From Polyodon spathula (Eukaryota; Chordata; Actinopteri; Acipenseriformes; Polyodontidae): a stretch of DNA of 64,000 bases. The stretch spans positions 4,937,281-5,001,280 of the forward strand of contig NC_054559.1 of assembly GCF_017654505.1 (NCBI RefSeq). The letters are read 5' to 3'. Within the stretch, counting starts at the first letter, position 1, and every line of letters starts with the position of its first letter. The notes below the pieces were generated by a model. That model was given only the letters and a program-made list of their open reading frames with translations, ran no database searches and was not told the origin of the DNA. Below, in pieces: positions 21,165-32,752 of the stretch. The position numbers and the translations under genes are program-made.

Positions 21165-22902
21165 ACTGTACTAAAAATGGTAATTGTGAGATTTTTCCTT
21201 AGCACGGATGAAATTCCACAACAAACTATGCCAAATTCAAACGGCAAAACCCAAAACGGAGATCTGTCTCTGAGAGGTGAAGGTACACTCAGTAAAGAGA
21301 AAAGAAATAAAGAGTCACATGTAATCCAGAAGAGGGCTGATGTTCCTGCACATTCTTCTAGTAGTGAAATACCAGAAGTGATAAATATATCTGTACTTAC
21401 AGAGGAAGACATACTTGTAGGGTACATAGAAATATATTCCGAAGACAGTTCTGGCCTGATTCCTGTACAAGTTCTCATTGAAAATGCTACATCTGGACAG
21501 CAGAGTATATCAGCACCACCTAGTAATCTTACACAGGAATATTCTGTGACCAGCTTGGAAGAGACGAACCAAAGCTTAGTATCAAAAATCCAGTTTGGGC
21601 CATTGTTTGGAGACCCCCAATCATCTCAACTGGCAGTCCCTCTACCACTTGAAGAATCTAACCACCTTCTGAGCCAGTCGACTGAAAATGTAAGTTGTCC
21701 TTTTCCAGAGACGGTTCTGTGGGAAGAGAACCTAGAGAAGAGTATCACATGACCTATACCATGCTGTATTCAAGAGGACCCTCCCCTCCCCCCGAACACC
21801 AGCCAATGAATGCCACCATTAGGATACACAGAGTTAATCTTCTGGAAGAAATGATCGCTCAGTTTAAGAATCATGATTACGTTATTCTCCCATTAAGATT
21901 TATTTTTTTAGATGAAGTAGGAGCTGATGCAGCTGTGTTTCCAGAGATGCTTACTCTGCATTTTGGTTAGAATTTTTTGCCTGTGTAACAGAAGGGGAAG
22001 AAGTAAGGGTTCTAGCACTCATTTCTATTTGGCAGGAAGTGGAATGGAAGTCAGTAGGCAGAATCTTAGTAAAGGGGTATGCAGATGATAAGTACTTCCC
22101 ACTTCATCTTGCACCTGCATTTACTATGACACTGATTTTTGGAGAGCACTCTGTCACTTCTGATATTTTATTTGGATCTTTTCTTTTATACTTAAGCCAG
22201 TTTGAAATGGGATTTGGTGTCTACAGCACTTCAAGGGGCCCTTGAAGGAGATGAGAGGGATGACTTGCTGGATGAAATTTAAAACTATTCCAAGCCAGAA
22301 AAACCTAAAAGTTATCTTGTTACAAGGGGCCCACAAAGAAATGATCCAAAAGCCAAAGTATGCACTGGATAACATGTCATATGTCTGCTGAGCGATTTTT
22401 AGAAGACTTTTCATGAAAATATTTGCTGAAAAGAAGCCAATGACAAGAAAAGTTTTGAAGTTGCTGCAAGCATCACTGTCCACCAAGGAGAAAGATCAAA
22501 GTTTGAAATATTTGCAGCAGTACATCAGAGGTTTGGATGATGCATATTTAAGGAAGATATTACAGTTTATGACTGGCTCTGACATTACATGTGCTGAGCA
22601 AGTCAAAATTGAGTTCAGCTCCTTGGAGGGTTTGGCAAGGCGGCCTGTTCCACACACATGTGGGCCACTGCTAGAACTCCCTTCAACATACCAGGCCTAT
22701 CCTGAATATTGGGGGGAGAAATGGAGAACATATTGGCAAGCAAGGATTGTTTTATAATGGACATTGTGTAGTGCCTGATACATTTCCAGCCTAAAGGTAT
22801 AAATAAATATGAATAAAATGCAAATAAACAAAAAGGTGTAACAATACATACCAATATATGGAAAGAAATCATAGTAAAAAATACAAAAAAACCCTATATA
22901 TA

Positions 22903-24263
22903 TAATTGATTGCATAAGTATTCACCCCCTTTGCTATGACATAATTAGTTGAATGGAGTCCACCTGTGTGCAATTAAGGTGTTTCACATGATTTCAGGTT
23001 AAATACACCTGTCTCTGGGAGGTCCCACAGTTGGTTAATACATTTCCTAACAAAAACTACATCATGAAGACGAAGGAACATTCAAAGCAAATCCGGAATA
23101 AGGTTTTTCAAAAGCACCAATCAGGGGTAGGATATAAGAACATTTCCAAGGCATTGAATATCCCCTGGAGCACAGTAAAGTCCATTATTAAGAAATGGAG
23201 AGAATATGGCTCAACTGTGAATCTGTCTAGAACAGGCCGTCCTTAAAAACTGACTATCCGGGCGAGAAGGGCACTAGTCAGGAAAGCCACCAAGCGGCCT
23301 ATGGCAGGTCTAAAGGAGTTACAGTCTTCCACGGCTCAGCTGAGAGACTGTGCATATGGCAGCAATAACCTGGGTGCTTCACAAAACTGGCCTTTATGGA
23401 AGAGAGTGGAAAAAACTCAGATCAAATCTCGGCTAGAGTTTGCCAGAAGGCATGTGGGAGACTCTGAGACCGAGTGGAATAAGATTCTATGGTCTGATGA
23501 GACCAAAATAGAGCTTTTTGGCCTCAACACTAAGTTTGGCGCAAGCCTAACACTGCACATCATCCTGAGAACACCATCCCTACCGTGAAGCATGGTGGTG
23601 GCAGCATCATCATGCTATGGGGATGCTTCTCTGTGTCAGGGCCTGGAAGGCTTGTGAAGATAGAGGGCAAAATTGATGCAGCAAAGTACAGAGAAATCCT
23701 AGAGGAAAACCTATTGAAGTCTGCAAGAGACCTGGGACTTGGGAGAAGATTCACCTTCCAGCAGGACAATGACCCCATACATACAGCCAAAGCCACACTG
23801 GGGTGGCTTAAAAACAAAAAGGTCAATGTCCTGGGTGGCCCAGTCAAAGCCCGGACCTAAATCCAATTGAGAATATGTGGAAAGAATTGAAAATTGCTGT
23901 TCGCCAAAGGTCCCCATCCAACTTGATGGAGCTTGAGCAATTTTGCAAAGAAGAATGGGCAAAAATTGCAGTGTTCAGATGTGCAAAGCTGGTAGAGACT
24001 TATCCAAATAGATTCATGGCTGTAATTGCTGCCAAATGTGCCTCTACCAAATATTGACTCAAGGGGTGAATACTTATGCAATCAATTATTTTCTGTTTTC
24101 TATTTGTAATTAATTTAGAACAATTTGTAGATTTTATGTTTCACTTTGACATTATGGACTTTTTTGTGTTGATCAGTGGCAAAAACTTTTAATTAAATCC
24201 ATTTTGATTCCATGTTTTAACACAATAAAAGTCCAAGGGGGTGAATACTTTTGAGAGCCACTG
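22903..24263 (+). mobile_element. Tc1/mariner element, copy 1
   Basis: The right end (24034-24263) has an inner direct repeat GGGGTGAATACTTATGCAAT and an outer one ending TTTTGAGAGCCACTG next to TA, the IR/DR design of fish Tc1 elements. The left end starts at the inner repeat (ATTGATTGCATAAGTATTCA) and lacks the outer about 190 bases, so the element cannot be mobilised normally. Confidence 0.85.
23031..24057 (+). pseudogene. Tc1 transposase
   Basis: The N-terminal paired-like DNA-binding region reads KTKEHSKQIRNKVFQKHQSG and WSTVKSIIKKWREYG. The DDE core shows [11 protein letters not shown] (first Asp), [18 protein letters not shown] (second Asp) and, in another frame, [11 protein letters not shown] (Glu). 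Length corresponds to the usual 340 residues. A stop after RTGRP (23246) and frameshifts near 23300, 23580 and 23860 break it. The enzyme would cut at the terminal repeats and insert at TA. Confidence 0.88.
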
Positions 24264-24280
24264 TATATTATATATACATA

Positions 24281-24286
<6 letters not shown>

Positions 24287-24336
<50 letters not shown>
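24287..24336 (+). repeat. (CA)n microsatellite
   Basis: About 24 uninterrupted CA units. Confidence 0.95.
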
Positions 24337-24337
<1 letters not shown>

Positions 24338-24355
24338 CATTTTGTAAATTTTATA

Positions 24356-24419
24356 ATTAGGTAGAAAACCAGTATCCTATATATCCAAAAAACAAAGGGA
24401 TACTGGTTTTCTACCTAAT
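24356..24419. repeat. 22-bp perfect palindrome
   Basis: 24356-24377 (ATTAGGTAGAAAACCAGTAT..) and 24398-24419 are exact reverse complements with a 20-base loop. Weaker pairing (ATAATTTATA-type) extends further out on both sides. Confidence 0.85.
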
Positions 24420-24600
24420 TACAATTTATAATACTTGTGCATTGCATATATGTGTGTTTCTATATTAATCTATAGAATTATTTTATATATATATATAGTA
24501 CTATATATATAGTAAAGTTTTTTTACTATGATTTCTTTTCATATATTGATATGTACTGTTACACCCTTTTGCTTATTTGCATTTTGTTCATATTTATTTA

Positions 24601-25754
24601 TTTGTGTTGTCCTTGTTGTTGTGTTTGCTTGTTGTGTGGCACATCCTGTTTACTTTTAACAGTTTTTCTCCCATACATTAGAATTGTAGTGATTCAAAAT
24701 GGTTCTCTCTTTCCTACTTCTACCTGAAGAAGAGACCTTTGAGGTCTTGAAAGCTTATGATTAATTATTGTTTAGTTAGTCCAATATAAGACTCCTCCTC
24801 CTGTTTTATTATTATTCTCTTTTCTGACCTTTTTTGTCAAAACATCTCATACAGCTATCCACCAATTAATACGAAACTTGGAATAGTTATTGTACTGTAT
24901 CTAAAGATGTATGCTATTACTTTTGGTGCAGATAGGACTTTTTTTCAGATAGGAGATTTTGGTGTACTTGGCGTAAACCCCTAAAATTGTTTTGGCTATA
25001 ACTCGGGAACCTTGTTGCTTGGTCTTTTTCAGATTGTGCATGCTGGTACCTGTCTTCTAGCCCTATAGACTGGTTAAGTAAACTATTGAGTGAAGTTGAT
25101 GTTAAACCTTTGCACTCTTTTTTGGGGTCACAAAATGTTTGACAGCTTAAAACTCCTCCGAGAGTGCAGATAGGGTTATGTTTGCTAATTATAACAATTT
25201 TAGCCATTAAATTAAATTCTGCCACACTTTAAGGCGACCAGTTAAACACGCAAGCAGACGAAGTTTCTTCAGAACCTTCCATTTTAGTTTCAGTTAAAAT
25301 TGTTTCATGTTGCTCACACTTTTAAACAAATGTCTTTCCAGTTGTTCAAGTGTTTGTGACAATTCAATGTTAAACACATCACCCAGTGTAGACACTGAAA
25401 AGCTGTTACTACAAAAACACAAAAACTTTTTTTTTTAAATTGCTACATGAATGTAAATTGCTCTCCCTTTTCAAAACACAAGCAAACAAAAATATACATC
25501 TCATTAAAGTTCAAAATCAAACTTGTATTAAATAGTTAAGCACTGTAACAATAAAAGTAAACAAAATTACATAGAAAACTGATCTCATGCATGGCTGGTT
25601 TTAAAGCACTGCACAGGTGAACAGCATCTGTCCTAAAATATATATACCCCCTCTGTGTACTGTACAGCTAAGCTCTCACTATTTGTTTCCCCCTTAAATG
25701 TTTGACTTCACTTTACCTGTAAAATGTTTAACCATTGTTTGTCAACTATGGGCC
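24601..25754. other. Unassigned; one conserved-looking repeat segment
   Basis: 24722-24790 (CTACCTGAAGAAGAGACC...GAAAGCTTATGA...TTAGTTAGTCCAATA) resembles a dispersed fish repeat, but I cannot name its family. The segment 24830-25230 has a non-random feel (GGCTATAACTCGGGAAC) but no readable protein. No gene supported. Confidence 0.35.
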
Positions 25755-25962
25755 TGGTTTTCCAAAGTCAGTAAAACATTTACTCATGAGTAAGACCAGC
25801 AGTTTTAAAGTTTTGCATTGTTTTCAAATTATGAAAATGTATGGGAGCTTTTTACAGCCATGTTGTTTGAGTAGATAAGCTGTAAGTATGATACAGTAAC
25901 TCCAATATGCACATGTACTGCCCTTACTCATGAGTTTATCCTTTACCAGCTTTGGAAAAAAC
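25755..25962. mobile_element. Candidate MITE with about 40-bp terminal inverted repeats
   Basis: 25755-25792 (GGTTTTCCAAAGTCAGTAAA...) pairs with 25924-25962 at roughly 80 percent, both arms including CTCATGAGTAA. The 130-bp interior has no coding capacity. Target duplication not resolved. Confidence 0.5.
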
Positions 25963-27244
25963 TTAACTTTGCAATCACATTTGTCCATGCATAATGTTTA
26001 TGCTATTTAATAAATGTTGATCGTTTTAAAACAATGTTTTTGGTTGTACCATTCATTTTACGAAGAGTATACAAACAACAAGAAACAAGTACCATATGAC
26101 ACACTTGTGCCAAAAAAGGATAGTATAATTGTACTAATAATATACTAAAACCAGACTATTTTGGCACAAGTAACCTTGCAATATATAACTTTGTAAGGGA
26201 CAATATAATGGCATACTTTGTAACACACTGTCAAGTGGCTTCAAAGACCCTCATAATCACTACTTTTGGAATATCTAATCTTAATTGAGGTAAACTAATG
26301 AAGGAGTTTGCAAAACCATTCCCTTGAAAGTGTGTCTTACTATTGGAGTTTACCATAGATTCACCTAAAGTGTTTGTGAGCTTGCTGTAGCAATGGGTCC
26401 ATGGAGCAAGCAGGACCAGAAAATTAATTTTAAGCCTGTATCACTAGTAAATGGAAATGAAAGACCAGAGTCATTCTGAATACTAAATTTCACAACCCAG
26501 TTTCTCTTTTTTGGTTTGAGACTGAATGAAACAACTCACACACACACATTTTAACATACCTACAAAACTGTGCAGACTGCGCTGCGGAACTTACAAAAGT
26601 GAGATGACATTATAATAAAACTAGCTGACAGGAGGAGCTGTAGTTATCTGGAGAAAAGACCTTTACATAAAAGAAGCTTAGCAACAACTCTCCAATACCA
26701 TCTTCTACATTAATAATGACAAGGATATCACTCCAAAGTTACAAGACACTAATTTACACTATTGACAAACGTTAAAATAAATGGTTTTTTTTTCTGTTTA
26801 ATCATTTAAACTGTACATTAATGGTATTTTTATTTACATTTTTTTTCTTATCAACCTTCATTTTTGTACACTGCAGTTCAACCTTCTCTAAAAAAATATA
26901 TATAAAATTGAGAGAGAGAGAGAGATAGATATGATCAGAAAAAAAATATCATGGAACCTATAAAAAACTGTTTATTTGGGAACCATTTTAAAAATGAAAC
27001 ATAGGTATATCTCCTATTGACCACAAGGACATTCAACAGCAAGCTACTAACATACTGTGAAGGAAGTGATGCAAAAGAAAAAGGGAAGTTTCAGTGCTCC
27101 ACACCACTGAGCATTAATATACCAATACACACAGTAAAAGTAGAAATATTGGATTAATATATGGAGTAATTACATTTCAATATTTAAACAAACACTTCAG
27201 AAAAACAAATATGTTTTTATTAAGGAAGAAAGAATTGTACTGGT
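25963..27244. other. Unassigned; short inverted and simple repeats
   Basis: An inverted repeat around CACTTGTGCCAAAA (about 26100-26112) pairs with TTTTGGCACAAGT (26158-26170). A (GA)n run lies near 26912-26926. No gene. Confidence 0.4.
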
Positions 27245-27330
27245 TACATATCAAGAATTACAGTACATGTAAGAGCAAGATACAAAATACAATGACTTCA
27301 GTCCTAATAAGAGCATACCATGGTTATTTA
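27245..27330 (-). repeat. L2-type LINE 3' fragment
   Basis: AAGATACAAAATACA.TGACTTCAGTCCTAATAAGAGCA is shared with 41485-41520, which lies in the 3' untranslated part of the L2 copy at 41345-43090. Confidence 0.65.
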
Positions 27331-27824
27331 GGATTGTTTATTACTCATGTCAGCCACCCCTCAAATTCAGTTTCTGAAATTTGTTTAAAAAATTAATTGT
27401 GCATGGCAGGGAAGAATGATACCTCTCTATGTGTTCCGATCTTAAGTCTGTGGAGCTGATCTGAACACAAAACTCTACACTCATAAACCTGTTAAACACA
27501 ATCAGGTACAACAATTTTGTGTTAAAAATCAGTACAATTTGCACTTAACACAAAAAAATGTGTCAACACAAGTTTGTGGTAACAGAGCAGTCAATGTTTG
27601 AACACCAGATTGCATTATGTACACATTTTGATACCACACCAAAATTGTCTTCTTCAAATCCAGCCCTCCAGGACCAGAGTCCTGGGTTTCTTTCCAGCTG
27701 AGCTATTTATTAATTTAAGGGAAGGTTTTGAGAAAAACCACTACAAACAATGTATTTAACCCTATAATGCCCATTTCAGATGTTTAGCCAATAAACTGTG
27801 TATGGCAGGACAATTAATCTATCA

Positions 27825-27905
27825 GTCAATATTTATTTTATATAGCGTCTTTCATAGTGGACCACCATCACAAAGCGCTATACAAGATAATGAGGAACAA
27901 TGCAT
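27825..27905 (-). repeat. SINE/LINE-type 3' tail
   Basis: TATAGCGTCTTTCATAGTGG followed by ACAAAGCGCTATACAAG is a conserved 3'-end sequence of fish and other vertebrate retroposons, here in reverse. Family not resolved. Confidence 0.45.
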
Positions 27906-28448
27906 AATAAATTAATTGCAGTGAAATACATGGCATATTACATTAAATACAACAGTAAAAAACAATGCAAATACATTACATGCATATTACATTAAATAAA
28001 AGGCTAGGATGTGAATAGTAAACATTGTGGTTGTGTGTGCCAAGCAGAATTAAACAAATAAGATGGAGTGAAAAACCTGAAATAGCAATTTAGACAACAA
28101 GCGAGCGATTGGGGGAGCTGTAAGCAGAGACAAGGGAAAACAATAATCATTTTAAAAAAGTGTTTGTGCAAGAAACAGAATCAGCTATTTAAATAATAGG
28201 GTTAATAAAAAAGTGCATTGGGCACTTTAAATCATCCCTTACTGCTTTACAAAATGGATCGTGTTCAGTTTCTCAGTAATTCGTACAGTTGAGCTCTGCT
28301 TTTACCTGGCATATATGATTCTCAGAACCATACAGATGTGGCAGGTTGTATATGGTCACAGGGTGGCCATTCTGTGTTTTTTTGGTTGCGGCTTGGACAA
28401 ATTTGATGAGAGTTCCAAAGATCTGCAACTGTGTTAAGCTCATCCTGT
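27906..28448. other. No gene recognised
   Basis: A 60-codon minus frame at 28273-28455 has no recognisable motif. Otherwise AT-rich. Confidence 0.35.
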
Positions 28449-29183
28449 AAAGCATGTGTGAATGTGTGTAAGGAAATTTACAGTATAATCGTAAATCTCG
28501 AAAAACTACTCACTTCTAAATCTTTTGTAGTCATTTTTGTATTACTTTAGTATAAATACATGTTAATTTGGATTCATGTGTTGTTTTTTTCTGACTTTAT
28601 GTGAACGAAAAGACACAAAAGCTCCCATTTTCTCATTGGAAATAGTGATATTTCAAAATATCACTGTCCTGGTCACAAAAGCAAAGTCTGTGGGGAATAA
28701 TAGCCATTTTCTATACTTTTGAGGCATAAGCAATTAGGAAATAACACTTACTACCCAGGAAGAAAAAAAAAAAAAATTGTTACACGGTGTAATCCCATTA
28801 TCACAGCTATCAAAGAAATAATAACATAGGAGACATTCTAAATCATGCCATACCCCTCTCACTACAGACTAGAGCTGGTACTAGGCTAAGAATGTAGCAG
28901 CAATGGCAACACATGAGCTATAATTGCTATATGTGAATAAACACCACCACCAGTATTCACTACAGTTTGTAAACTTCACACACAAAGTAGCAGTTTCTCA
29001 AAACCCTACCGCAGCTCCTACTTCCCAGCCCGGCATCCATGCTCACACAAACTGCTCGTTATCCTGAACATCCTCCCAGCTCTGACTCATTCTTCTTAAT
29101 GAGGCTTTAAAGTATTCAGCTACAAAAAAATTGGACTAATTAATCAATTACAAGATTTCCTTACACACATTCACACATGCTTT
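28449..29183. repeat. 735-bp unit bounded by a perfect 29-bp inverted repeat
   Basis: 28449-28477 (AAAGCATGTGTGAATGTGTG...) is the exact reverse complement of 29155-29183. Inside, 28482-28762 is one arm of the foldback palindrome found at 52119-52686. The remainder, to 29154, is non-coding. It may be a composite foldback or MITE-type element. Family unknown. Confidence 0.65.
28482..28762 (+). repeat. Solo arm of the foldback element
   Basis: About 281 bases matching the right arm 52408-52686 at high identity by eye, from AGTATAATC to ACTACCCAGGAA, including GATATTTCAAAATATCACTG and GAGGCATAAGCAATTAGGAA. The complementary arm is absent here. Confidence 0.85.
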
Positions 29184-30076
29184 AAAAAAATATATAGAAT
29201 AATCAAAGTGCAATAGGAAAACGACACATCTATAAATTATAAATACAAACTGAAGTGCAAAGAAAGCTTAACCCTGTTACACTTGCCTCACGCAATTAAC
29301 GCTTGCCTGCCACAGGGCTCCCCTGGGTCTTAAACCCTGTTAGGTAAAGATAGGGATTGCAGTAACCACAGACTGTGCTTTACTTTTGCAGAAATTAAAG
29401 GTTGTCTAACATAAAGGGGTTTAACTGTAGAGTTTTGAGCAAAATATAGGAGAAAATGTGTTCCGGGAGTTGAAGGCAAAAGTGTCCAAAAAACTAAAAA
29501 GTCCCGTCAAATAAGGGAGAGTTGACAGGTCTGGAATCCTATTGAATAAAAAAAAATAATATTCCGAGATATTCTGCGGGCAACATCACTCTGCAGGCTG
29601 AATCCGGCCCTTGGGCCATAATGTAGTGGTCCTAGAACATTTTGGTACCTTATATATATATATTAATTAGGAAAGCTACCATAATTGTCTTCACCTCTTC
29701 ACAAACATTTTGAATTTTTTGGTGGGACTCACTTACATGGCATGTAGATATAGTAAAGAAGGCATACAGCAAAACCTTTTTCTGTATTTTTCAGGTGCAG
29801 TTCTTCAAATGTACATGATGGTCCCATGTCAGTTGTGTCAGCACTGCAAAAATGTTGATGTGTTTATATGTGCTAAGTGTGCAATGTAGCCTCAATATTG
29901 ATGGAAATATGTAGTTTCTGTTCTTACATAGAAACAATTAATACAGATCATAACTAATCTTATTTCATAACAGAATAATAAAAGGTAGGCAGGCTTGTAC
30001 AGATCCCTTTTGAATGATGATGTGTTGTAAAATGTGTGTATGGTTACTTGCCATATTTAACTACCACATTCTAAAA
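29184..30076. other. No gene recognised
   Basis: AT-rich. Near 29600 AATCCGGCCCTTGGGCCATA looks like an old transposon end, but no partner was found. Confidence 0.35.
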
Positions 30077-30250
30077 CTTACCACAATTCACAACCTTCTT
30101 TATTCTACAGAATATACAAGAGTGGCATTTTCTGGCCCCCAAATACAACTTGCCACAATTGAATACCTATTTTTCCGACAGAATATACAAGTGGCATTTT
30201 CTGACATCAAAATACAATTTGCCACAATTCACTACCTATTATTTTCGAAT
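30077..30250 (+). repeat. Tandem repeat of about 70 bp, 2.4 copies
   Basis: Units 30077-30148 (72 bp), 30149-30217 (69 bp) and a partial one share CCACAATT, ACAGAATATACAAG and TGGCATTTTCTG. Confidence 0.8.
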
Positions 30251-31562
30251 TGTTTCAGAAAGTCTTACCAATCGGCCTTTCCATCATACTGTAGTTGGCT
30301 GTAGTAGGCCCCTTTGTTTACGTCCTGCCGAGCTGCGTGTGTGTCCAGTGGTGACATTGCCTCCTGTTTGCTGCGCACTTACGCTCCTCCCATCTCCGTG
30401 GTGATGACGTTCCCATTGTCCCTTCTTCTCCCTCAACGATGATGATGATGCAGTGCCCATCAGCCTGCAGGGCAGTCTGCCGTCCTCCCAGCTCTGCTAT
30501 CTTGACCCCTCAATTTCCTTTGGCCGAACGGCTCTCACCTCTCCCTTACTATGTGTAATTACAAAATGTAAAATTGCTCTCTGGGTTGTAAATTAATAGC
30601 CGTGGGTTGTACTACAGCAGTTCTAGACCACATTTTTATTCAGTAAACAGCACAGTTTATGTTTTTATTTGTTTTTAAATTGGGATATTTGTGAAGATTT
30701 TCAGAGAAAACATACACAAACTGAGATTTGTGTTTGTTCTATTTTGTTATAATGCAATTGAAATACAAAGCCTACATGAACATAGGGGTGTATTTGTATT
30801 TTAGGATGATGAAATATTTAAAGCCTCTACATACCATTCCTAATGACACCAAAATGGCTTGTGATTGTATTTTCTTGTGTAACACATTTGTTTTTAGATT
30901 ATTAGTGGAACATTGTGTACTTTATCCTAGAAGTAAAACATTTTCCACATTCATAGTTTATGATTAGACATTTAATTTCTGAGACAGTGCCAAGCTAAAT
31001 TTGATTTGGTTACCATGGAAACTAACTGATACAATTACCGCCCGCCAGCACAGATATACAGCTCATTGGCCTGTTGCATAAAGCACCCTTAGTTACATTC
31101 CCACTTTGTTTTCTCCTTAATTGCTTTTTAAGTTGCAGAAATCAACTTGATACTCTTCAGTTAATGCACAAGATAAGTGAAATACTTAAGTGCTGTTCTG
31201 TATGGCGTCTATATGCTAATTGTCTATATTGTGCATTATGTGGAATTTAATAGAATCTTTAGTAATCTGATTATTTAAAAATAAAAACATGAAATGCTTT
31301 TACTTACATGGCACTGTCTTCATTTAAGAGGGGAGCTTGTTTGAGTTTGTAATTTACTACTGTCGCACCTACTACTGCTAATATTTCATAAACCATTTAA
31401 GCTGGAAACTTCATGATTTTTATTTGCGGAAACTCCTTGGACAAAATGTAACGGCACCCTTCACTTTGAACTGTGACCTAAGATGGCTGCCACATTGGGA
31501 TCATGTAACATTTTAGTCTCCGGATGATCAAGACCTAACCTTTCGAGACTTGGCTTCATATA
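30251..31562. other. No gene recognised
   Basis: 30300-30540 is GC-richer, pyrimidine-rich and has a short GAT microsatellite (30438-30451). Frames there are open only briefly. No domain seen. Confidence 0.35.
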
Positions 31563-32726
31563 CAGTGGCTCTCAAAAGTATTCACCCCCCTTGGATTTTT
31601 CCACATTTTGTTGTGTTACAACATGGAATCAAAATTGATTTAATTAGGAGTTTTTGCCACTGATCAACACAAAAAAGTCCATAATGTCAAAGTGAAAAAT
31701 AAAATTTACAAATTGTTCTAAATTAATTGCAAATACAAAACAGAAAATAATTGATTGCATAAGCATTCACCCCCTTGAGTCAATATTTGGTAGAGGCACC
31801 TTTGGCAGCAATTACAGCCATGAGTCTATTTGGATAAGTCTCTACCAGCTTTCCACATCTGGACACTGCAATTTTTGCCCATTCTTCTTTGCAAGCTCCG
31901 TCAAGTTAGTTGGGGACCTTTAGTGAACAGCAATTTTCAACTCTTTCCACATATTCTCAATTGGATTGAGGTCCGGGCTTTGACTGGGCCACCCAGGACA
32001 TTGACCTTTTTGTTTTTAAGCCACCCCAGTGTGGCTTTGGCTATATGTTTGGGGTCATTGACGTGCTGAAAGATGAATCTTCTCCCAAGTCCCAGGTCTC
32101 TTGCAGACTTCAGCAGGTTTTCCTCCAGGATTTCTCTGTACTTTGCTGCATCCATTGCCCTTTATCTTCACAAGCTTTCCAGGCTCTGACACAGAGATGC
32201 ATCCCCATAGCATGATGCTGCCACCAGCATACTTCACGGTAGGGATGGTGCTCTCAGCATAATGTGCGGTGTTAGGCTTGCGCCAAACATAACGCTTAGC
32301 ATTGAGGCCAGAAAGCTCTATTTTGGTCTCATCAGACCATAGAATCTAATTCCACTTGGTCTGGTCTCAGAGTCTCCCACATGCCTTGTGGAAAACTCTA
32401 GCCGAGGTTTGATGTGAGTTTTTTTCAACAATGGCTTGCTTTCTTCTCTGTGCTCCGGGGGATATTCAATGCCTTGGAAATGTTCTTATATCCTACCCCT
32501 GATTGGTGCTTTTGAAAAACCTTATTCCGGATTTGCTTTGAATGTTCCTTCATCTTCATGATGTAGTTTTTGTTAGGAAATGTACTAACCAACTGTAGGA
32601 CCTCCCAGAGACAGGTGTATTTAACCTGAAATCATGTGAAACACCTTAATTGCACACAGGAGGACTCCATTCAACTAATTATGTCATAGCAAAGGGGGTG
32701 AATACTTATGCAATCAATTATTTTCT
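31563..32726 (-). mobile_element. Tc1/mariner element, copy 2, with broken transposase
   Basis: Same family as copy 1: it starts at TA then CAGTGGCTCTCAAAAGTATT at 31563 and ends at 32726 with the inner repeat GAATACTTATGCAATCAATT. The outer repeat is again missing at the transposase 5' side. Minus-strand pieces read [33 protein letters not shown] and a second-Asp region [16 protein letters not shown] (usually QDNDP), followed by LNPIEN. Multiple frameshifts. Confidence 0.85.
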
Positions 32727-32752
32727 GATCTGTAGAGTCCAATATTCAGCAA

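Larger units (their letters stand above)
19935..22757 (+). pseudogene. SAM plus HECT-like gene copy, degraded
   Basis: A multi-exon fish gene family is recognisable. About 19935-20022 encodes GWNFFKGHGLSEDTI and ends at a GTAAGAG donor. A long T tract and TTTACAG acceptor precede 20206, where IDAKIIGLMDDDSLTKYVPI completes a SAM-like domain. A GWLH ... GGGGT piece near 20500 is typical of the middle region. After an LTR insertion (20669-21164) the frame resumes with LKMVIVRFFLST. HECT-like pieces follow: LEEMIAQFKNHDY (21840), WKSVGRILVKGYADDKYFP (22045), AHKEMIQKPKYALD (22330), and LRKILQFMTGSD with RRPVPHTCGPLLELP (22540-22690), where the Cys matches the HECT catalytic cysteine. A stop in the first exon and several frameshifts make it a pseudogene. 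HECT proteins transfer ubiquitin. Confidence 0.75.
22800..24600. repeat. 82-bp inverted repeat enclosing a Tc1 element
   Basis: 22800-22881 and 24519-24600 are reverse complements with six differences in 82 bases (about 93 percent). Between them lie the Tc1 element, a CA microsatellite and a 22-bp perfect palindrome. The outer repeat may be the ends of a foldback element into which Tc1 inserted. Confidence 0.75.
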
